Origin: Ephemerocybe angulata
Taxonomy: Eukaryota; Basidiomycota; Agaricomycetes; Agaricales; Psathyrellaceae
Direction: 5' to 3'
Assembly (NCBI GenBank): GCA_013368325.1
Contig: JAACJK010000015.1
Coordinates: forward strand, 124,001 to 188,000
DNA: 64,000 bases
Under the pieces are notes generated by a model, which was given only the letters and a program-made list of their open reading frames with translations, did not search any database and was not told the origin of the DNA. The number at the start of each line of letters is the position of its first letter. Position 1 is the first letter of the stretch. Both the position numbers and the translations under genes were made by a program. Positions 21,227-32,800 of the stretch are shown one piece after another.

Positions 21227-21830
21227 GGTTCTAATGCTGGACAGAGCTGGGCTCAGTTTCTCGCAAACATGTATTAGGATTTTTCTTTCTGTCGGTCTCG
21301 AATACTATTTACTTGGTTGCATCGCCAAGCATTGAAGTTCGCTGTAGGAGATGCGATCTGGCTGTGCCTGTTCACCTCACCTCAGTTGGAGATCCGGCGC
21401 ATACCCCTATTGTTCATTTGACTTCCCACTACCGATTTATTGTAAATTCACCATCGTTCCACACGCGTTGTAGTGAGCTGGACCTCGTCATGTTATCCCC
21501 ACCATTTTATTCTTTCCTCACTTTCCCAGGCTACGACCGCAAGCTATCGGACAAGACGTTACGCAACCCCCTGGGCCCCTTCGCACTAACACGTATTTAT
21601 GCTCTCTAGGTACGTGCTCCAATTCCAAAGACGCTGCATCTCCTATTTTTGATTGGCTTGATTGGGTTGAATGCACAAGTGAAATGGTTGAAAGAGAAAC
21701 GGGCCGACGGACAATGTATAGACAGAACAAGATGAGATGAGAGTAAGAAGACAAGAAGCATAACACAGGATAAACGTCGGAGCCCCCAACAAATGCTTCC
21801 TACCTCCGCACGTTAATCCTCCCGGCGTAA
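21227..21830. other. Intergenic, nothing supported
   Basis: 3' flank of the membrane protein gene up to the copia-1 insertion; no gene or repeat recognised. Confidence 0.4.
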
Positions 21831-21835
21831 GTCGT

Positions 21836-22069
21836 TGTTAGCATATCAGAATCACTTCACGATCACGTGCGTTGCACGATATATCACTTTCCTCGCCATA
21901 CTCACAGGTCATACTTCTACCACCATATGACCTGTGAGTACACCTTCGTCTCGTTATACCTTTCATGTTTCTCATGTGTTCTGTAGTCTAGCTCATCTAG
22001 GACCACAGGTAATAGATATACTTCTACCACCATATGACCTTCTAGCTCATCTAGGACCACAGGTTGACA
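21836..22069 (+). repeat. Copia-1 5' LTR
   Basis: 234 bp, TGTTAGC to GTTGACA. It contains two internal duplications: CTTCTACCACCATATGACCT and TCTAGCTCATCTAGGACCAC each occur twice. Confidence 0.93.
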
Positions 22070-22084
22070 AGTTATGAGTTCCCG
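22070..22084 (+). other. Copia-1 primer-binding site, half-tRNA type
   Basis: AGTTATGAGTTCCCG immediately follows the LTR. GTTATGAG is the complement of the initiator-Met tRNA anticodon loop, as used by Drosophila copia-type elements primed by a cleaved tRNA half. Copia-2 shows a longer match at the same place (51572). Confidence 0.55.
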
Positions 22085-22239
22085 CGCTTGAGCGTACTCG
22101 TACCTCGACTACCACCTTCTCGCCAAAGGGCGATTCGTTCTCTTTCACCTCGCCACAGGGCGATCTTGTCTATTTCATCATATCGCCAAAGGGCGTTATC
22201 CCCAGTCGACCAGTACATTGACGCCGAGGCCCTCTCACG

Positions 22240-25200
22240 ATGACGCCGACAACTTCGGCCCAACCGCGACAGGATCTCGACGACTTTCGTCTCGACAACA
22301 ACAGTGACCAGCACTGGCAGAACGAACGATCTGGGATTCACATCCCCACCGGCACAGGACTCACAGGCACGGAATACATCGACTTTGACGGCGTCGGCGA
22401 CTGGGACCCCAGCGGAAACGACAATGCCGTTCCTCCTGACCGAGGCCTGGGCGAGGTAGCCGTTAACCAAGAGGAGCTCCTTCAGTTCCGCCAGTGGCAA
22501 CAACAACAACAGCATCAGAGGGTTGAACAGCAGCGGCAGCAGAGGTTCGAGCAACAGCAACAGCGGAGGCTCGAACGACAGCAACAGCAACAGCAGGGAG
22601 GTAACAATGGTGCGTCGGCTCAGCAGGCTTCCAATCCTCTTCCAGTCCGCGACCAACCTCCACACATTCAACCTTCTTCTTCTTCATCTCGTCTTCATTC
22701 TTCTTCGTCTTCGTCTCGAGTTCAATCTTCTGGTTTCTTTGGCCAACCGGCCGTTCCTTCCCTTTCGGCTCGCACTTCTTATGATTTAGAGAACGATAGT
22801 ATCTCAACTGTCCGCGGACAGCCGGTGCAAGCAAACCAACCTGTTAGTGCCCAATCCATCGGAGACAGTCAACATGTTGGTAACACCGTTGCGACCCAAG
22901 TCGTTCATCGTTCTTCTTCTGACGAGGTCGCTTTACGTTACCTTGATATTGTTTCTAAAAGCCTTGACAAGTTTGGTTCTATTCCTCCTGAGGTTCAGGG
23001 CATTTTGGATCGTATCATGCCCGAAATTCCTGATTTTAAGCCAAAGCGTGCATCCTCGCCTGCAGCCAAGGGGCGTTCGCATTCTTCTGATTCTAGTTCT
23101 AGTTCCTCTGGCTCAGACAGGAACCGTCGCGATCGTCGTGACCGTCGTCGTCGCGATGGTAAGGCTAAGCGCCGGGATCGTTCTACGTCTCGCGACGCGA
23201 AGCCAGTACCCAAACTTGATATTTTCCTTTCTTCTCCTTCCGTTTCTCTTATGGACTGTTACCTTGATATGGCCAGTGATTATCCCTCTCGTTATAATCC
23301 TTTCTACCGCGCTGCTACCCTTCACAAAAAGGCGCAGATGCCCGTTGTTTCTCATATTTCACTTTTGGAGAAACGGTCCGGCTGGAATGATTGGAACAAT
23401 GCGGTCGTCGTATTGTTGGAGGAACTGAATCTCTCGGGTTTCTTCCTCGACCTCCCTGACCTCCCCTCCTCCACTGTACCTTGGAAGCGGCCTGTTCCCC
23501 GTCAAGCCATCAACCGCATCTCCTCCGATGAAGACCGTGTCGCCTATCACATGTGGGGACAGCTGGACGCCATCGCTCGCCATGTTATCGTCACCAGGCT
23601 TGGTCGCGAGGTCTACCGCGAGACGGAGAGTCTCCTCCTCTCGTCGTATGCCGAACCCACCAGCTACGCATGGTACACGGCTCTCCGGAACCGGTATGGG
23701 CGCTATGACTACGAATCGGGTGGTGTTGCTTGGAAGCGTGCGGAGGAATTGGTGTGTGGGGCTAACGTCGGGATCTACCTGTCCAACTATCGTCGTTTGG
23801 TGCAGGACGTTCACGACTCTGTCTATCCGGTTGCTCCCACCAAGATGATCACTACTTTCCTTCGTAACCTGCCATCCTCCCTTCGCTACGTCCATGACAC
23901 TTTCCGTGCCGAGTTCACTTCGACTTCCTGCACGGCATCGACTCCTCAGCGTCTCCCCGATTTCAAGGATGTCTTGCTTTGGATCGAGCGTGCCGAGAAG
24001 GCGAACAACTTGGAGATGTCGGAATCCGTGGGTCATCGTCGCCCTGCTGCCCATCCCGGTCGCTCCGGTGGTCCACCTCCCCCTCAGCCGAAATCCTCTG
24101 CCACGCCCAATTTCGTCGGTGCAGCTACTCCATCTGCTGTCAAGGCTCCCGGTGCTCGTCTTGCCGGTCAAGCTTGTTTCGAATGCGGCAAGGTTGGCCA
24201 CCAGAAGGCGCAGTGCCCGACTCGTCAGGGTGATCGTGCTCGTGCAGGTGCGCCACTCGCTCCGAAGGGGTATCTCGCGGAAGGGGGTGTCGAGGATGAT
24301 GATGAAGGTTCGGTGGCGGCGGCTGAGGAGATGTTAGGGGAGGAGAATCAACAAGACGACGATGAATTCGCAGGAATGTTAGAAGACTGGGACGCCATCA
24401 AGCTGTACGATATCCATAGTCCGGGTTCCCCCAATGCATTTGCCTTGTCCTCGTACTTTGGCTCTGGCCCGTGTGATTCCCCTTTCGCTGGCATGGCTAT
24501 CGTCCCCTCTCCCTCTTCATCTCGTTCTTTCGGACCTCCTCGTCCACCTCCTCCTTTGCCTACGCCTCCGGCTCGACCATCTGCTCTCGCTCGTCGGTAT
24601 CTGGCTGCCGTCGACTCTGGGTGTTCCCAACACATCGTCATTGACCGCTCCTGGTTCCATTCTTTTAGGACCCTCGACATGACTGTGGGGACCGCGAATT
24701 CCACGCCTCTCGTTGTTCTCGGGTGCGGCACTGTAAAGTTCCCAGTTCGACTGACCGATGGTTCGACTCGTCTCGTCGTGCTTCAGGACGTTCTCTTTGC
24801 TCCGACATGCCCTATCAACCTCTTGTCCGTCGGTCATCTTACCGACTTCCTGGGGCTTCGTCTTCTCTTTGGTGAACGCCGCACTATCGCTTGGTTCCAT
24901 ACTCCTGGGGAGAAGGCCACTTCTTATCTTTCCATGTCTCGACAGAACCATCTGACCTACCTGAAGTGCGATTTCATTCCTGCTCCTATGCGTCCGTCCG
25001 GTCCGATCTCTCTGCTGGTTGCTCTGTCTTCTGATACCGACGCTCTTCCTGCAATGTTTCGTCCTCCTCCTTTGGACATCGTTCTCTGGCATCGACGTTT
25101 GGGACATCCTGGCTGGGATTTGGTTCGGAAAGTCCTTCGATCAACGACGGTAACTGGGGTTGAGTTCGTCGGTGGTTTGGACTCTCCCGCTTGTGTCGCT

Positions 25201-28122
25201 TGTGTCAAGGCCCGCGTCCCTCAGGCTCCTTTCATTTCACGGGTGCTTCGGGCTTCTCTTGCTGGCGACCTTATCCACATGGACACGGCGGGTCCTTTCC
25301 TCGTCTCGTCGGCTGGCGGTCACTTATACTTCCTTGTGGTCCTCGACGATGCCACGAACTTCGGTTTCTCCTGCCTCCTCAAGCGGAAATCGGATGCGTT
25401 CGAAGTCTTTCTTACTGTCCAGGCTCGCATCGAGAATGTGACTGGTCGCCCCATCAAGGCCGTTCGTGTGGATGGAGCTGGCGAACTTGCGAAGGGTCAG
25501 CTGCAGACACATCTCAAGAAGGCTGGTATTGCACACCAGGTCACTGCTGCTTACGCTCATCAGCAGAATGGAAAGGCCGAGCGCTACATTCGGACCCTCC
25601 AAGATCGCGCTCAGTCTCTGCTCGAAGATTCAGGACTTCCGATGATGTTCTGGGGCTGGGCTGTTCTCTACGCTCAATTTGCCACGAATCGCATCCCCAC
25701 ATCTACACTCCCATCCGACACTACGCCATTCGAGGCCTTCTATGGCAAGAAACCGGATCTGTCCGATCTTCGAGTCTTCGGCTGTCGGTGCTTCGTCCTT
25801 CAGCCCCCGGAGCTTCTTCGTAAAGGCCATTCTCGCCGCTATGAAGCAATCTTCCTTGGCTTTGAATCTGACCGAAAGGGATGGCGGGTTATGACTGCGG
25901 ATCGTCGCATCGTCTTCTCTCACGACGTGGTGTTCGACGAGGGCACTCCAGGACGGTTGCGGGGTTTGCGTCGCGGGGATGTTGCTGGGGGTGAGGGCAG
26001 GTTTGATGTGGTCGTCGAGGATGACGATGGCGGTACGGGCGGCGGTGAGGACGTTGGCGAGTTCTCTCGAGAGTCAGGGCCAGTTGGCGTTCGAACACGT
26101 CAATCGACTCAGGTTCAAGGGGGTGCTGCGTCACGTCCGTCAGTGTTAGGAGGGGGTGAGCCTGGTTCTGAGCTGTTACAACCGGAGAGTCGGCAACCTC
26201 GGCGGTCTTCGCGTTTGCAACAGTTAGAACACGCTCGTTGCGTCGTCATCGAAGAGGAGGATGACCGGGATATGTTCTTCCGTGGCGCTGAACCTTTGGG
26301 CGATGAGTATGGTGCTATTCTCATGACGGTGGTTGAAGCGGAGGCATTCGTTACCCAAATTCTTGCTTCTGACTACTCCACTGACGATCTTGACCCAGAG
26401 GTTCTAGCCTATTTTGCCAACGTCGGTGCCCACCGTATGTTCGACGATGAGTACCACTCCTATCTCTCTCGTGTGGGTCGTCGCCGGGATATCGATGGTA
26501 CCGAAGGGGGTGCATGTGCGTTCGCCACCTACGATCCAGCTCGTCCACCCGAGACTCTTCGGGAAGCAATGCGCCGCGAAGACTGGCCTAAATGGCGGGC
26601 CGCCATGGTTCGGGAATACAACAGTCTCATCGAAAAGAATGCCTTTACTCCGGTGAAGCGAACCTCGGACATGTCGGTTATCTCGGTTCGGTGGGTGTTC
26701 GCGCACAAGATGAATCCTGACGGTACGGTCAAGTGGGATCACGAGAAGGGGAGACTGGTTGCACGAGGCTTCACGCAACGACCAGGGGACTATGACGAGG
26801 TCTATGCTCCTGTTGCTCGTCTTCAGGAGCTTGAAGAGGATATCTACGTCGACCAAGTCCCTGGCTTCGAGAACGGTGATCCCGACACGGTATTGAAGCT
26901 TGGCGTTGTACTCTATGGTTTGAAGCAAGCTGCTTTCAAATGGTATTGTACCTTCTTCCAGGCCCTCGTCAACATCGGCCTGACTCGCTGCGACCTCGAC
27001 CACACTTTCTTTGTCGGTGTTTGGAACTCCCCTCCTCATCCTTCAATCCCCATGCCCGAGAACGGAGCTCCTCTCCGGATGATGGTTCCTATCCACGTTG
27101 ACGATGGTCTCTGTTCCACCAACTCTACCCCGTTGTACCAATGGTTCATCTCTCGTCTCGCTGAAGAACAGATTCTCGTGAAGGACCTCGGGGTAGCAAC
27201 CATGTTCTTGGCTATGCGCATCTTCCGTGATCGCCCCAACCGTCGACTCTGGCTCTCTCAAGGTCCGTTCGTCTGCGATCTTCTGGAACAGTGGAACATG
27301 CAGGAATGTAAAGGTGTCAAGACTCCCATGGAGGGACTGGACTTTGGCGGATTGGATACGGATGCTGATGGGCTCCTCGTCTCGGACTCTCTTCCCCAAT
27401 CCTCGTTCATCAAGGCGTATCAATCCATCGTTGGTTCCATCACCTACTTGGCGATGTGTACCCGCCCTGATCTCGCCTTCGTCGCTCAAGCCCTTGGTCG
27501 ACACAACGCTTCTCCGGAGCGTAAACACATGGCTGGGGCAAAACGGGTTCTTCGGTATCTCCGCTCGACCAAAGACTATGTTCTTATGATGGACTCCAAA
27601 GCCTCCATTGATCCTTCTGTCGACGATTTCCTTCGGGTGGCCGTGGGTTTCACTGACGCCGACTGGGCTTCGGACCGGACTACTCGTCTCTCTGTGTCCG
27701 GGTACGGTTTCTTTTACTGCGGTGCCATTGTCTCCTGGTCTTCCACTCGTCAGCGTGTCATCGCTCTTTCCTCAACGGAAGCCGAGTACTATGCCATCTC
27801 TCATGCGATCAAGGAAGGACTTTGGATGCGTTTGTTTTTGATTATCTGCGGCTTACCTGTTCCCTCTCCGTTTCCTCTTCTTGTTGATAGTCAGAGTGCA
27901 CTTGCACAGGCTAATTCTCCCGCCATTACGGCACGTTCTAAACATATTCACATTCGCGAACTCTTCACAAAGCAGTACTTCAGCGACGGGACTTTCTCTG
28001 GCAATTGGATTTCTACTTCTATCAACATCGCTGATATTTTTACCAAGCCTTTAGATCGTGTTCTTTTCGAACGTCATCGTTCTGCCCTTGGCATTGTTCC
28101 AGCCCCCTACCTCTCACCTTAA
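22240..28122 (+). CDS. Copia-1 Gag-Pol polyprotein with RT motif A missing
   Basis: 1960 codons from ATG, no stop. Order: Gln-rich and Ser/Arg-rich N-terminus (to about residue 330); Gag capsid-like domain; zinc knuckle CFECGKVGHQKAQC; protease AAVDSGCSQHIV; pre-integrase WHRRLGHPGWDL with CxxC; integrase D-D-E (HMDTAGPF, VRVDGAGEL, NGKAERYIRT); RT (WRAAMVREYNSLIEKNAFTP and on); RNase H (FTDADWASD, STEAEYYAI). Around 26823-26835 the sequence passes from YAPVARLQ directly to ELEEDIYVDQ. In copia RTs about 30 residues with the catalytic DVKxAFL motif lie between these. Motif C (IHVDD) is present. The frame is preserved, so a long but probably RT-dead protein is made; Gag, protease and integrase look intact. 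Confidence 0.9.
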   Translation: MTPTTSAQPRQDLDDFRLDNNSDQHWQNERSGIHIPTGTGLTGTEYIDFDGVGDWDPSGNDNAVPPDRGLGEVAVNQEELLQFRQWQQQQQHQRVEQQRQQRFEQQQQRRLERQQQQQQGGNNGASAQQASNPLPVRDQPPHIQPSSSSSRLHSSSSSSRVQSSGFFGQPAVPSLSARTSYDLENDSISTVRGQPVQANQPVSAQSIGDSQHVGNTVATQVVHRSSSDEVALRYLDIVSKSLDKFGSIPPEVQGILDRIMPEIPDFKPKRASSPAAKGRSHSSDSSSSSSGSDRNRRDRRDRRRRDGKAKRRDRSTSRDAKPVPKLDIFLSSPSVSLMDCYLDMASDYPSRYNPFYRAATLHKKAQMPVVSHISLLEKRSGWNDWNNAVVVLLEELNLSGFFLDLPDLPSSTVPWKRPVPRQAINRISSDEDRVAYHMWGQLDAIARHVIVTRLGREVYRETESLLLSSYAEPTSYAWYTALRNRYGRYDYESGGVAWKRAEELVCGANVGIYLSNYRRLVQDVHDSVYPVAPTKMITTFLRNLPSSLRYVHDTFRAEFTSTSCTASTPQRLPDFKDVLLWIERAEKANNLEMSESVGHRRPAAHPGRSGGPPPPQPKSSATPNFVGAATPSAVKAPGARLAGQACFECGKVGHQKAQCPTRQGDRARAGAPLAPKGYLAEGGVEDDDEGSVAAAEEMLGEENQQDDDEFAGMLEDWDAIKLYDIHSPGSPNAFALSSYFGSGPCDSPFAGMAIVPSPSSSRSFGPPRPPPPLPTPPARPSALARRYLAAVDSGCSQHIVIDRSWFHSFRTLDMTVGTANSTPLVVLGCGTVKFPVRLTDGSTRLVVLQDVLFAPTCPINLLSVGHLTDFLGLRLLFGERRTIAWFHTPGEKATSYLSMSRQNHLTYLKCDFIPAPMRPSGPISLLVALSSDTDALPAMFRPPPLDIVLWHRRLGHPGWDLVRKVLRSTTVTGVEFVGGLDSPACVACVKARVPQAPFISRVLRASLAGDLIHMDTAGPFLVSSAGGHLYFLVVLDDATNFGFSCLLKRKSDAFEVFLTVQARIENVTGRPIKAVRVDGAGELAKGQLQTHLKKAGIAHQVTAAYAHQQNGKAERYIRTLQDRAQSLLEDSGLPMMFWGWAVLYAQFATNRIPTSTLPSDTTPFEAFYGKKPDLSDLRVFGCRCFVLQPPELLRKGHSRRYEAIFLGFESDRKGWRVMTADRRIVFSHDVVFDEGTPGRLRGLRRGDVAGGEGRFDVVVEDDDGGTGGGEDVGEFSRESGPVGVRTRQSTQVQGGAASRPSVLGGGEPGSELLQPESRQPRRSSRLQQLEHARCVVIEEEDDRDMFFRGAEPLGDEYGAILMTVVEAEAFVTQILASDYSTDDLDPEVLAYFANVGAHRMFDDEYHSYLSRVGRRRDIDGTEGGACAFATYDPARPPETLREAMRREDWPKWRAAMVREYNSLIEKNAFTPVKRTSDMSVISVRWVFAHKMNPDGTVKWDHEKGRLVARGFTQRPGDYDEVYAPVARLQELEEDIYVDQVPGFENGDPDTVLKLGVVLYGLKQAAFKWYCTFFQALVNIGLTRCDLDHTFFVGVWNSPPHPSIPMPENGAPLRMMVPIHVDDGLCSTNSTPLYQWFISRLAEEQILVKDLGVATMFLAMRIFRDRPNRRLWLSQGPFVCDLLEQWNMQECKGVKTPMEGLDFGGLDTDADGLLVSDSLPQSSFIKAYQSIVGSITYLAMCTRPDLAFVAQALGRHNASPERKHMAGAKRVLRYLRSTKDYVLMMDSKASIDPSVDDFLRVAVGFTDADWASDRTTRLSVSGYGFFYCGAIVSWSSTRQRVIALSSTEAEYYAISHAIKEGLWMRLFLIICGLPVPSPFPLLVDSQSALAQANSPAITARSKHIHIRELFTKQYFSDGTFSGNWISTSINIADIFTKPLDRVLFERHRSALGIVPAPYLSP

Positions 28123-28186
28123 TCCTTCTTTCTCTATTTCTCCTTTCGTTTCTTCGTTTCTTCGTTTCGTTCTTCTGAAGGGGGTG

Positions 28187-28420
28187 TGTTAGCATATCAG
28201 AATCACTTCATGATCACGTGCGTTGCACGATATATCACTTTCCTCGCCGTACTCACAGGTCATACTTCTACCACCATATGACCTGTGAGTACACCTTCGT
28301 CTCGTTATACCTTTCATGTTTCTCATGTGTTCTGTAGTCTAGCTCATCTAGGACCACAGGTAATAGATATACTTCTACCACCATATGACCTTCTAGCTCA
28401 TCTAGGACCACAGGTTGACA
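28187..28420 (+). repeat. Copia-1 3' LTR
   Basis: 234 bp, same termini as the 5' LTR; differs in CTTCATGATC (versus CTTCACGATC) and CGCCGTACTC (versus CGCCATACTC). Confidence 0.93.
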
Positions 28421-28425
28421 GTCGT

Positions 28426-28944
28426 GCAATCGGAATGCATCCTGCAGCCCTCGTCACCGACGTCGCTTACAGCCTCCGAGCTCATTCCCATCCCACCCCA
28501 TCCAACACCCACGTAGATAGAAGCCTGTGGCTTTAGCTCTCGAGCGAGTACTGTCGCTGACCCAGACGTCATACAGGACCAGGAGGTCATACAGTACCAC
28601 TAGGTCATACAGCCTTCCTGTGGATCCCTTGCCCAATCCTTATGATATTGGACAGATACACGTGGATAGGGAGGGTGATGAGCCGAGGGGGCTGGTATTT
28701 CGCCGTAGCCTCCAGGCTACTGTCGCTATCGACACCAGAGTTCCATCCAGACTGTACATCAGAAAGTATATCGATAGCTCCTTGCGCCTACCAGTTAGAG
28801 AAAACACGCAATGAACCAGATCAGCGTAAGTACACAGCATTCGAATGGCGTTGATCTTTGCCTGCCGGTGCCCCGTACGATATCCGATACAAGAATAATA
28901 CAAGTAACTTAAAACCATATCCCACTATACGATACATAAATCGC
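28426..28944. other. Unique sequence with a K+-channel pore-exon remnant
   Basis: No gene is supported overall. At about 28664-28735 the minus strand resembles the selectivity-filter/S6 exon of the channel gene at 31050-31219: an AG acceptor, CGACAGTAGCC..., GGCGAAATACC, CTCGGCTCATCACCCTCC. It looks like a third, badly decayed copy of that exon. Elsewhere there are short repeats of AGGTCATACAG. Confidence 0.35.
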
Positions 28945-31900
28945 ATCTACCAAAACCCCAATATCTACGTACCAAAACCCAACTCTCATCCTCGCCCTCT
29001 CTCCGCTTCCCCCTCCCCTTCAACCCATCCCTCCCCTCGCCCCGAAGCACCCCCTCCCCAAGCACCTCCACCAACCTCCCCAACAAACGCCCCTGTCTCC
29101 CCACCTCCTCCGCCAACTCCGCGATTGCCGGCTCAGCTCCGTCTGGTTCTGCGTGAGCTTCAGGTTACTCAGGTCTCTCGCCATAGCCGTTGACAGCGCG
29201 GCGGGGGCGGGTGTGGCGAGGAAGGGGTCGTAGGACGAGGCGCGCGTGTGTTGCGGGTGCGATGTGGATGATGATGGTGGATGGGTGGAGGTCTGTGGCC
29301 GCCGCGAGGAGGAAGCGAGTTGGGGTGCAGGTGGATGTGTCGTTCCTGGGAGGTCGTCGGTTGAGTTCGGATTGGTATGGTTATCCTGTAGCGTATGGAT
29401 GTTAGTTATTGATCATGAAGGAGCAGTGAAAGGAGGTAAGAGAGGGTAGAGCGAAGAATCGAACGGAAAAGGGAAAAGCGATAATAAAGTAGAGATATTG
29501 AAAGTGAAAACCGATAAACTCGTCCCTGTCGCCGCACGCGTATGCCACGATGTAGAACCCGCCAGACAGCATGCGTTACCATCCGCGTTGAGGGCGAACG
29601 ATGGGAACACGCGAAACAGCATGACAGGACGGCTTGGGCCGCTTGGCAAAGTATTGGACATGAGCACCTATGCCCTCGAGTATACGTCGCAAGAGGCGAT
29701 CTTTGAAGAGGCCTTGAACTTGAACATAGTTTTACTACGCAAAGATGCGTCCGCCCTCTCCCTTCCACAACAATCGGCAGCCGAGGGCAAGACATCGCCA
29801 CCCTCATGACGAGAATATCGTATCCCAAGCAAAAGTGTCAAATGAACCATGCTTGTAAGTATACGCCCCGCGCAGAGGCGCCGCATTCCGTGCCCACGTC
29901 GCCATCGAAGTAGTAGGAGGAGAACGAAGAGAGAAAAGAGGAGACATGGGGCGACCGGACCACTGGCCAAAGCGAACGACCGCCGAGCAAACGACGTGCC
30001 CCGATCACATCGATCGCAATGATACACTCCGAGGCGGACCAGCCCCAAGACTGTAGCAGAACGAACGAGTGAGCCATCACACCCAACGCCCATCATACCC
30101 TCCCAAAAAAACGACCGACCACCTTCCATCCAAACTCTCTAGACAACACAGGACGAGCAGCAGACGTCTCAAAACACCCATTCCCAAGACAAATATTGAA
30201 CTAGGGGTCACATGGAAGGCGGACGTAACTGGGTTTGGTTTGATGGGAACGGTACGTTGGAGAAAGGACGAAGGAAGACAAAAAAAAGAGAAGAGGCGAA
30301 GGGAAGAAAGCGGACGAGCGAGCGAAGAAACGGGATCGTGGTCGGCCGATCCACGAACTCGAATCACGAACGCTGAACGAAAACTGGGGTGTTCGACGAA
30401 CGAGTACGGGAGTGTACGAGACCGACTCCCGCAGAGGACGGTCCAAAAGAGCGAAGACACGGCGAAGGACGACCAAAGGATAAAGAACGAACGACGAACG
30501 ATAGATCGAGTGAAGAATGAAAGCACGAATAGACCAAAGCACGAACGGTCGTGAAAGATCGAACGGACGAGGGAGGATCGAGCGCACAACGGACCATACA
30601 CCGAACGAAAACCGAACGAATGAACGAACGAGGAACCAAGGCACGATGGACCCATCGTACCCCTCCCAACAGACGACCACCCGACCACGGCGTTCCATAC
30701 ACAACATGGGATGAGCAACAGACATCCGATGACGCCAATGCCCAAAAGACATATTGAGGTGGATGCCAAAAGCTGGGCGGACGTAGGTGGGCAGGTGCAA
30801 TGGGTGTGTAGAGATAATGAAGAGGGAGAAACGAGGTGAGGGAGAGAAGATGGCGATTATCGTGGACGACGGCGGATGCCGAGGCGAGTCCCACGAACTC
30901 AAATGTCCGAGTGGCCGAACTACCGAACGCGCGAACCTCCGAGCATAAGAAGAATGAGCGAACAAACAACCGAACGAAGGAACGAAGAAGCGAACATCGA
31001 AAGAAGTGACGAGCATCAAACGAAGTCGAACCCAAACCCCAAATCCAAGAAAAGAACGCACCTTATCCGCAGTCATCGCCGCCCACACGAGACTAAACTC
31101 CCTCCCAAGCACAAAACTCGGGAGCGTGATCAACAATAACCCAAACACGAGTATAGGCAGGGTGATGAGTCGCCCGAGGAAGCGCGGTGTTATTTCGCCA
31201 TAGCCTACCGTCGTAATCGCTATGGGGGAGGGTCGTTAGTGTCGCAGTTTGGATGAGCGGAAGTGTGGGGGAGGAGAGGAAGAGGGGAGACGAGGGGGAG
31301 GAGAAGAACGGGGAATGAGGAGCGCGAGGAGAAGGTCAATCGGAGGTCCGATCAGAGCGAGCTGTAGACGAACGCGAGATTACGGGCGGTGTGGGTCGGA
31401 GGGTTGGAGCGAAGGACGAGCGGGTCGGACGAGTAGCGTTTCATCCAATGCGAGGTCGAGGCGGGATAATGTCGGTGTCGGCGACGGCGGGTCCGATTCA
31501 GCGCAACTTGAACGACGGATGCGGGCGGTGGTGGATTGTGAAGAATCGGGATGTTGTTGAGCTGGGGGTCGACGGTCGAACGGCACGGGTGGACGGTGAG
31601 GATGGACGGGGATCGAGGTGTCGGGCAAGCGGGCGAGGGAGACAGGATGTGCTATGGGCATGGACGGACGTTGGGTGGGTCGGTCGTCGGTTCCGAGGAG
31701 GTCGAAGCGGCGCGGGCGACGTCGAAGTTGAAGCCAATCGGCCGGTCAGGTCGAAATCGGTGTCGAGGAAGACGTGCAGCGTGGAAGGGGATGCAAAGGC
31801 AGAGGGAAAGGGAGAAGCGAAAGAAGAGAGAGTGGAGGAGGAGAGGGTACTTTACTGACTATAACGAACCAAGCCGCCGCGGGGATGGATGCGAATTGGG

Positions 31901-32800
31901 TGGGGTCGCCGTCGGAGTTGATGAAGGCATCCATAACCTCGTCCCATGTCCCTCGTTCGGCGAAGTATCTACAGAGAAAAGAACACAGGGAGGTTAGTAG
32001 CGAGTCGAGGATATGAGGGGGTGGAGACGTACAGAAGGGTGCTGAAGACCGTCAATATCATGACGACGAAGAACCCGATGGCGAGTAAAGCGTGCTGTGA
32101 CCGGCGCACAGAGAGGGACATCACTTCGATCGTGCTACACCTTTGTAAGTCGGAGTGGCAGGACGACGGGGTGAGCCGGACGTACAGGAGGATGGTGTGG
32201 TTGTAGCGGAACGGGCGGAAGACGCGGAGAAGGCGGAACATGCGCAGGATGGAGAGAGCACCGAGGTGTCCTGCCCGAGCATGAGCTCGATTGAGTACGG
32301 AAGCACCGACAGCAGGTCGATGATCCCGTAGAACGCCACCCACAACATCAGCATAACACTCGAACGATAGAGATGTAAGGACGCACATAGAACCCAACCA
32401 AACAAGCTCGACCAGCTGAAGCTCCAACACACAACCCTCGCATACTCCACCGTGAACACTACAACCAGCCCCGTCTCCATCCCGGGACCCGAACCACACG
32501 CGATTGCTCACCCGATGAAACGTCGGCACCGTCTCGAGCACTGATCACCGCACTCAACACGATGAGCGCCGTGCTCGCCATGTGCACCGCGAACGCAGGG
32601 CTACTACTCGCAGGCTGCTCCAACAATTCATGAAGACGCCGTTTCCATGCGGGGCGGATGGTGAGGAGGACGTCGTCGTCTGGCAGGCCTTGGTTGGGCG
32701 GGAAGAGCGAGTAGAGGTCGCGCGGGGTGGGGCGGGGCGACTCGGTTGTGAACTTGGAGGTGTCGAGGGGCGCGGGGCGGTTTGTGCGTGTGTGTTGTTG
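28945..32800. repeat. Arm 1 of a large diverged inverted duplication
   Basis: Matches 39860-43745 in reverse orientation along its length: for example AAAACCCCAA-ATCTACGTACC near 28945-28975 versus 43730-43750 reversed, and the CGATGGCGACxTGGGCACG block near 29900 versus 42735. Divergence is visible, so the duplication is old. Confidence 0.7.

Larger units (their letters stand above)
21831..28425 (+). mobile_element. Copia-1: Ty1/copia LTR retrotransposon with target duplications
   Basis: 5-bp target duplication GTCGT (21831-21835 and 28421-28425) flanks a complete element: 234-bp LTRs, primer-binding site, one long gag-pol ORF, polypurine tract GAAGGGGG (28177-28184). The two LTRs differ at two positions that I noticed, so insertion was fairly recent. 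Confidence 0.93.

Noticed and set aside
30077..31148. Several long overlapping ORFs (up to 315 codons) on the minus strand
   Set aside because: They are open only because of TTCG/CGAA repetitive composition; the residues are low complexity (Ser/Arg/Phe) and carry no domain except the channel S6 piece at the 31148 end, which is annotated separately.
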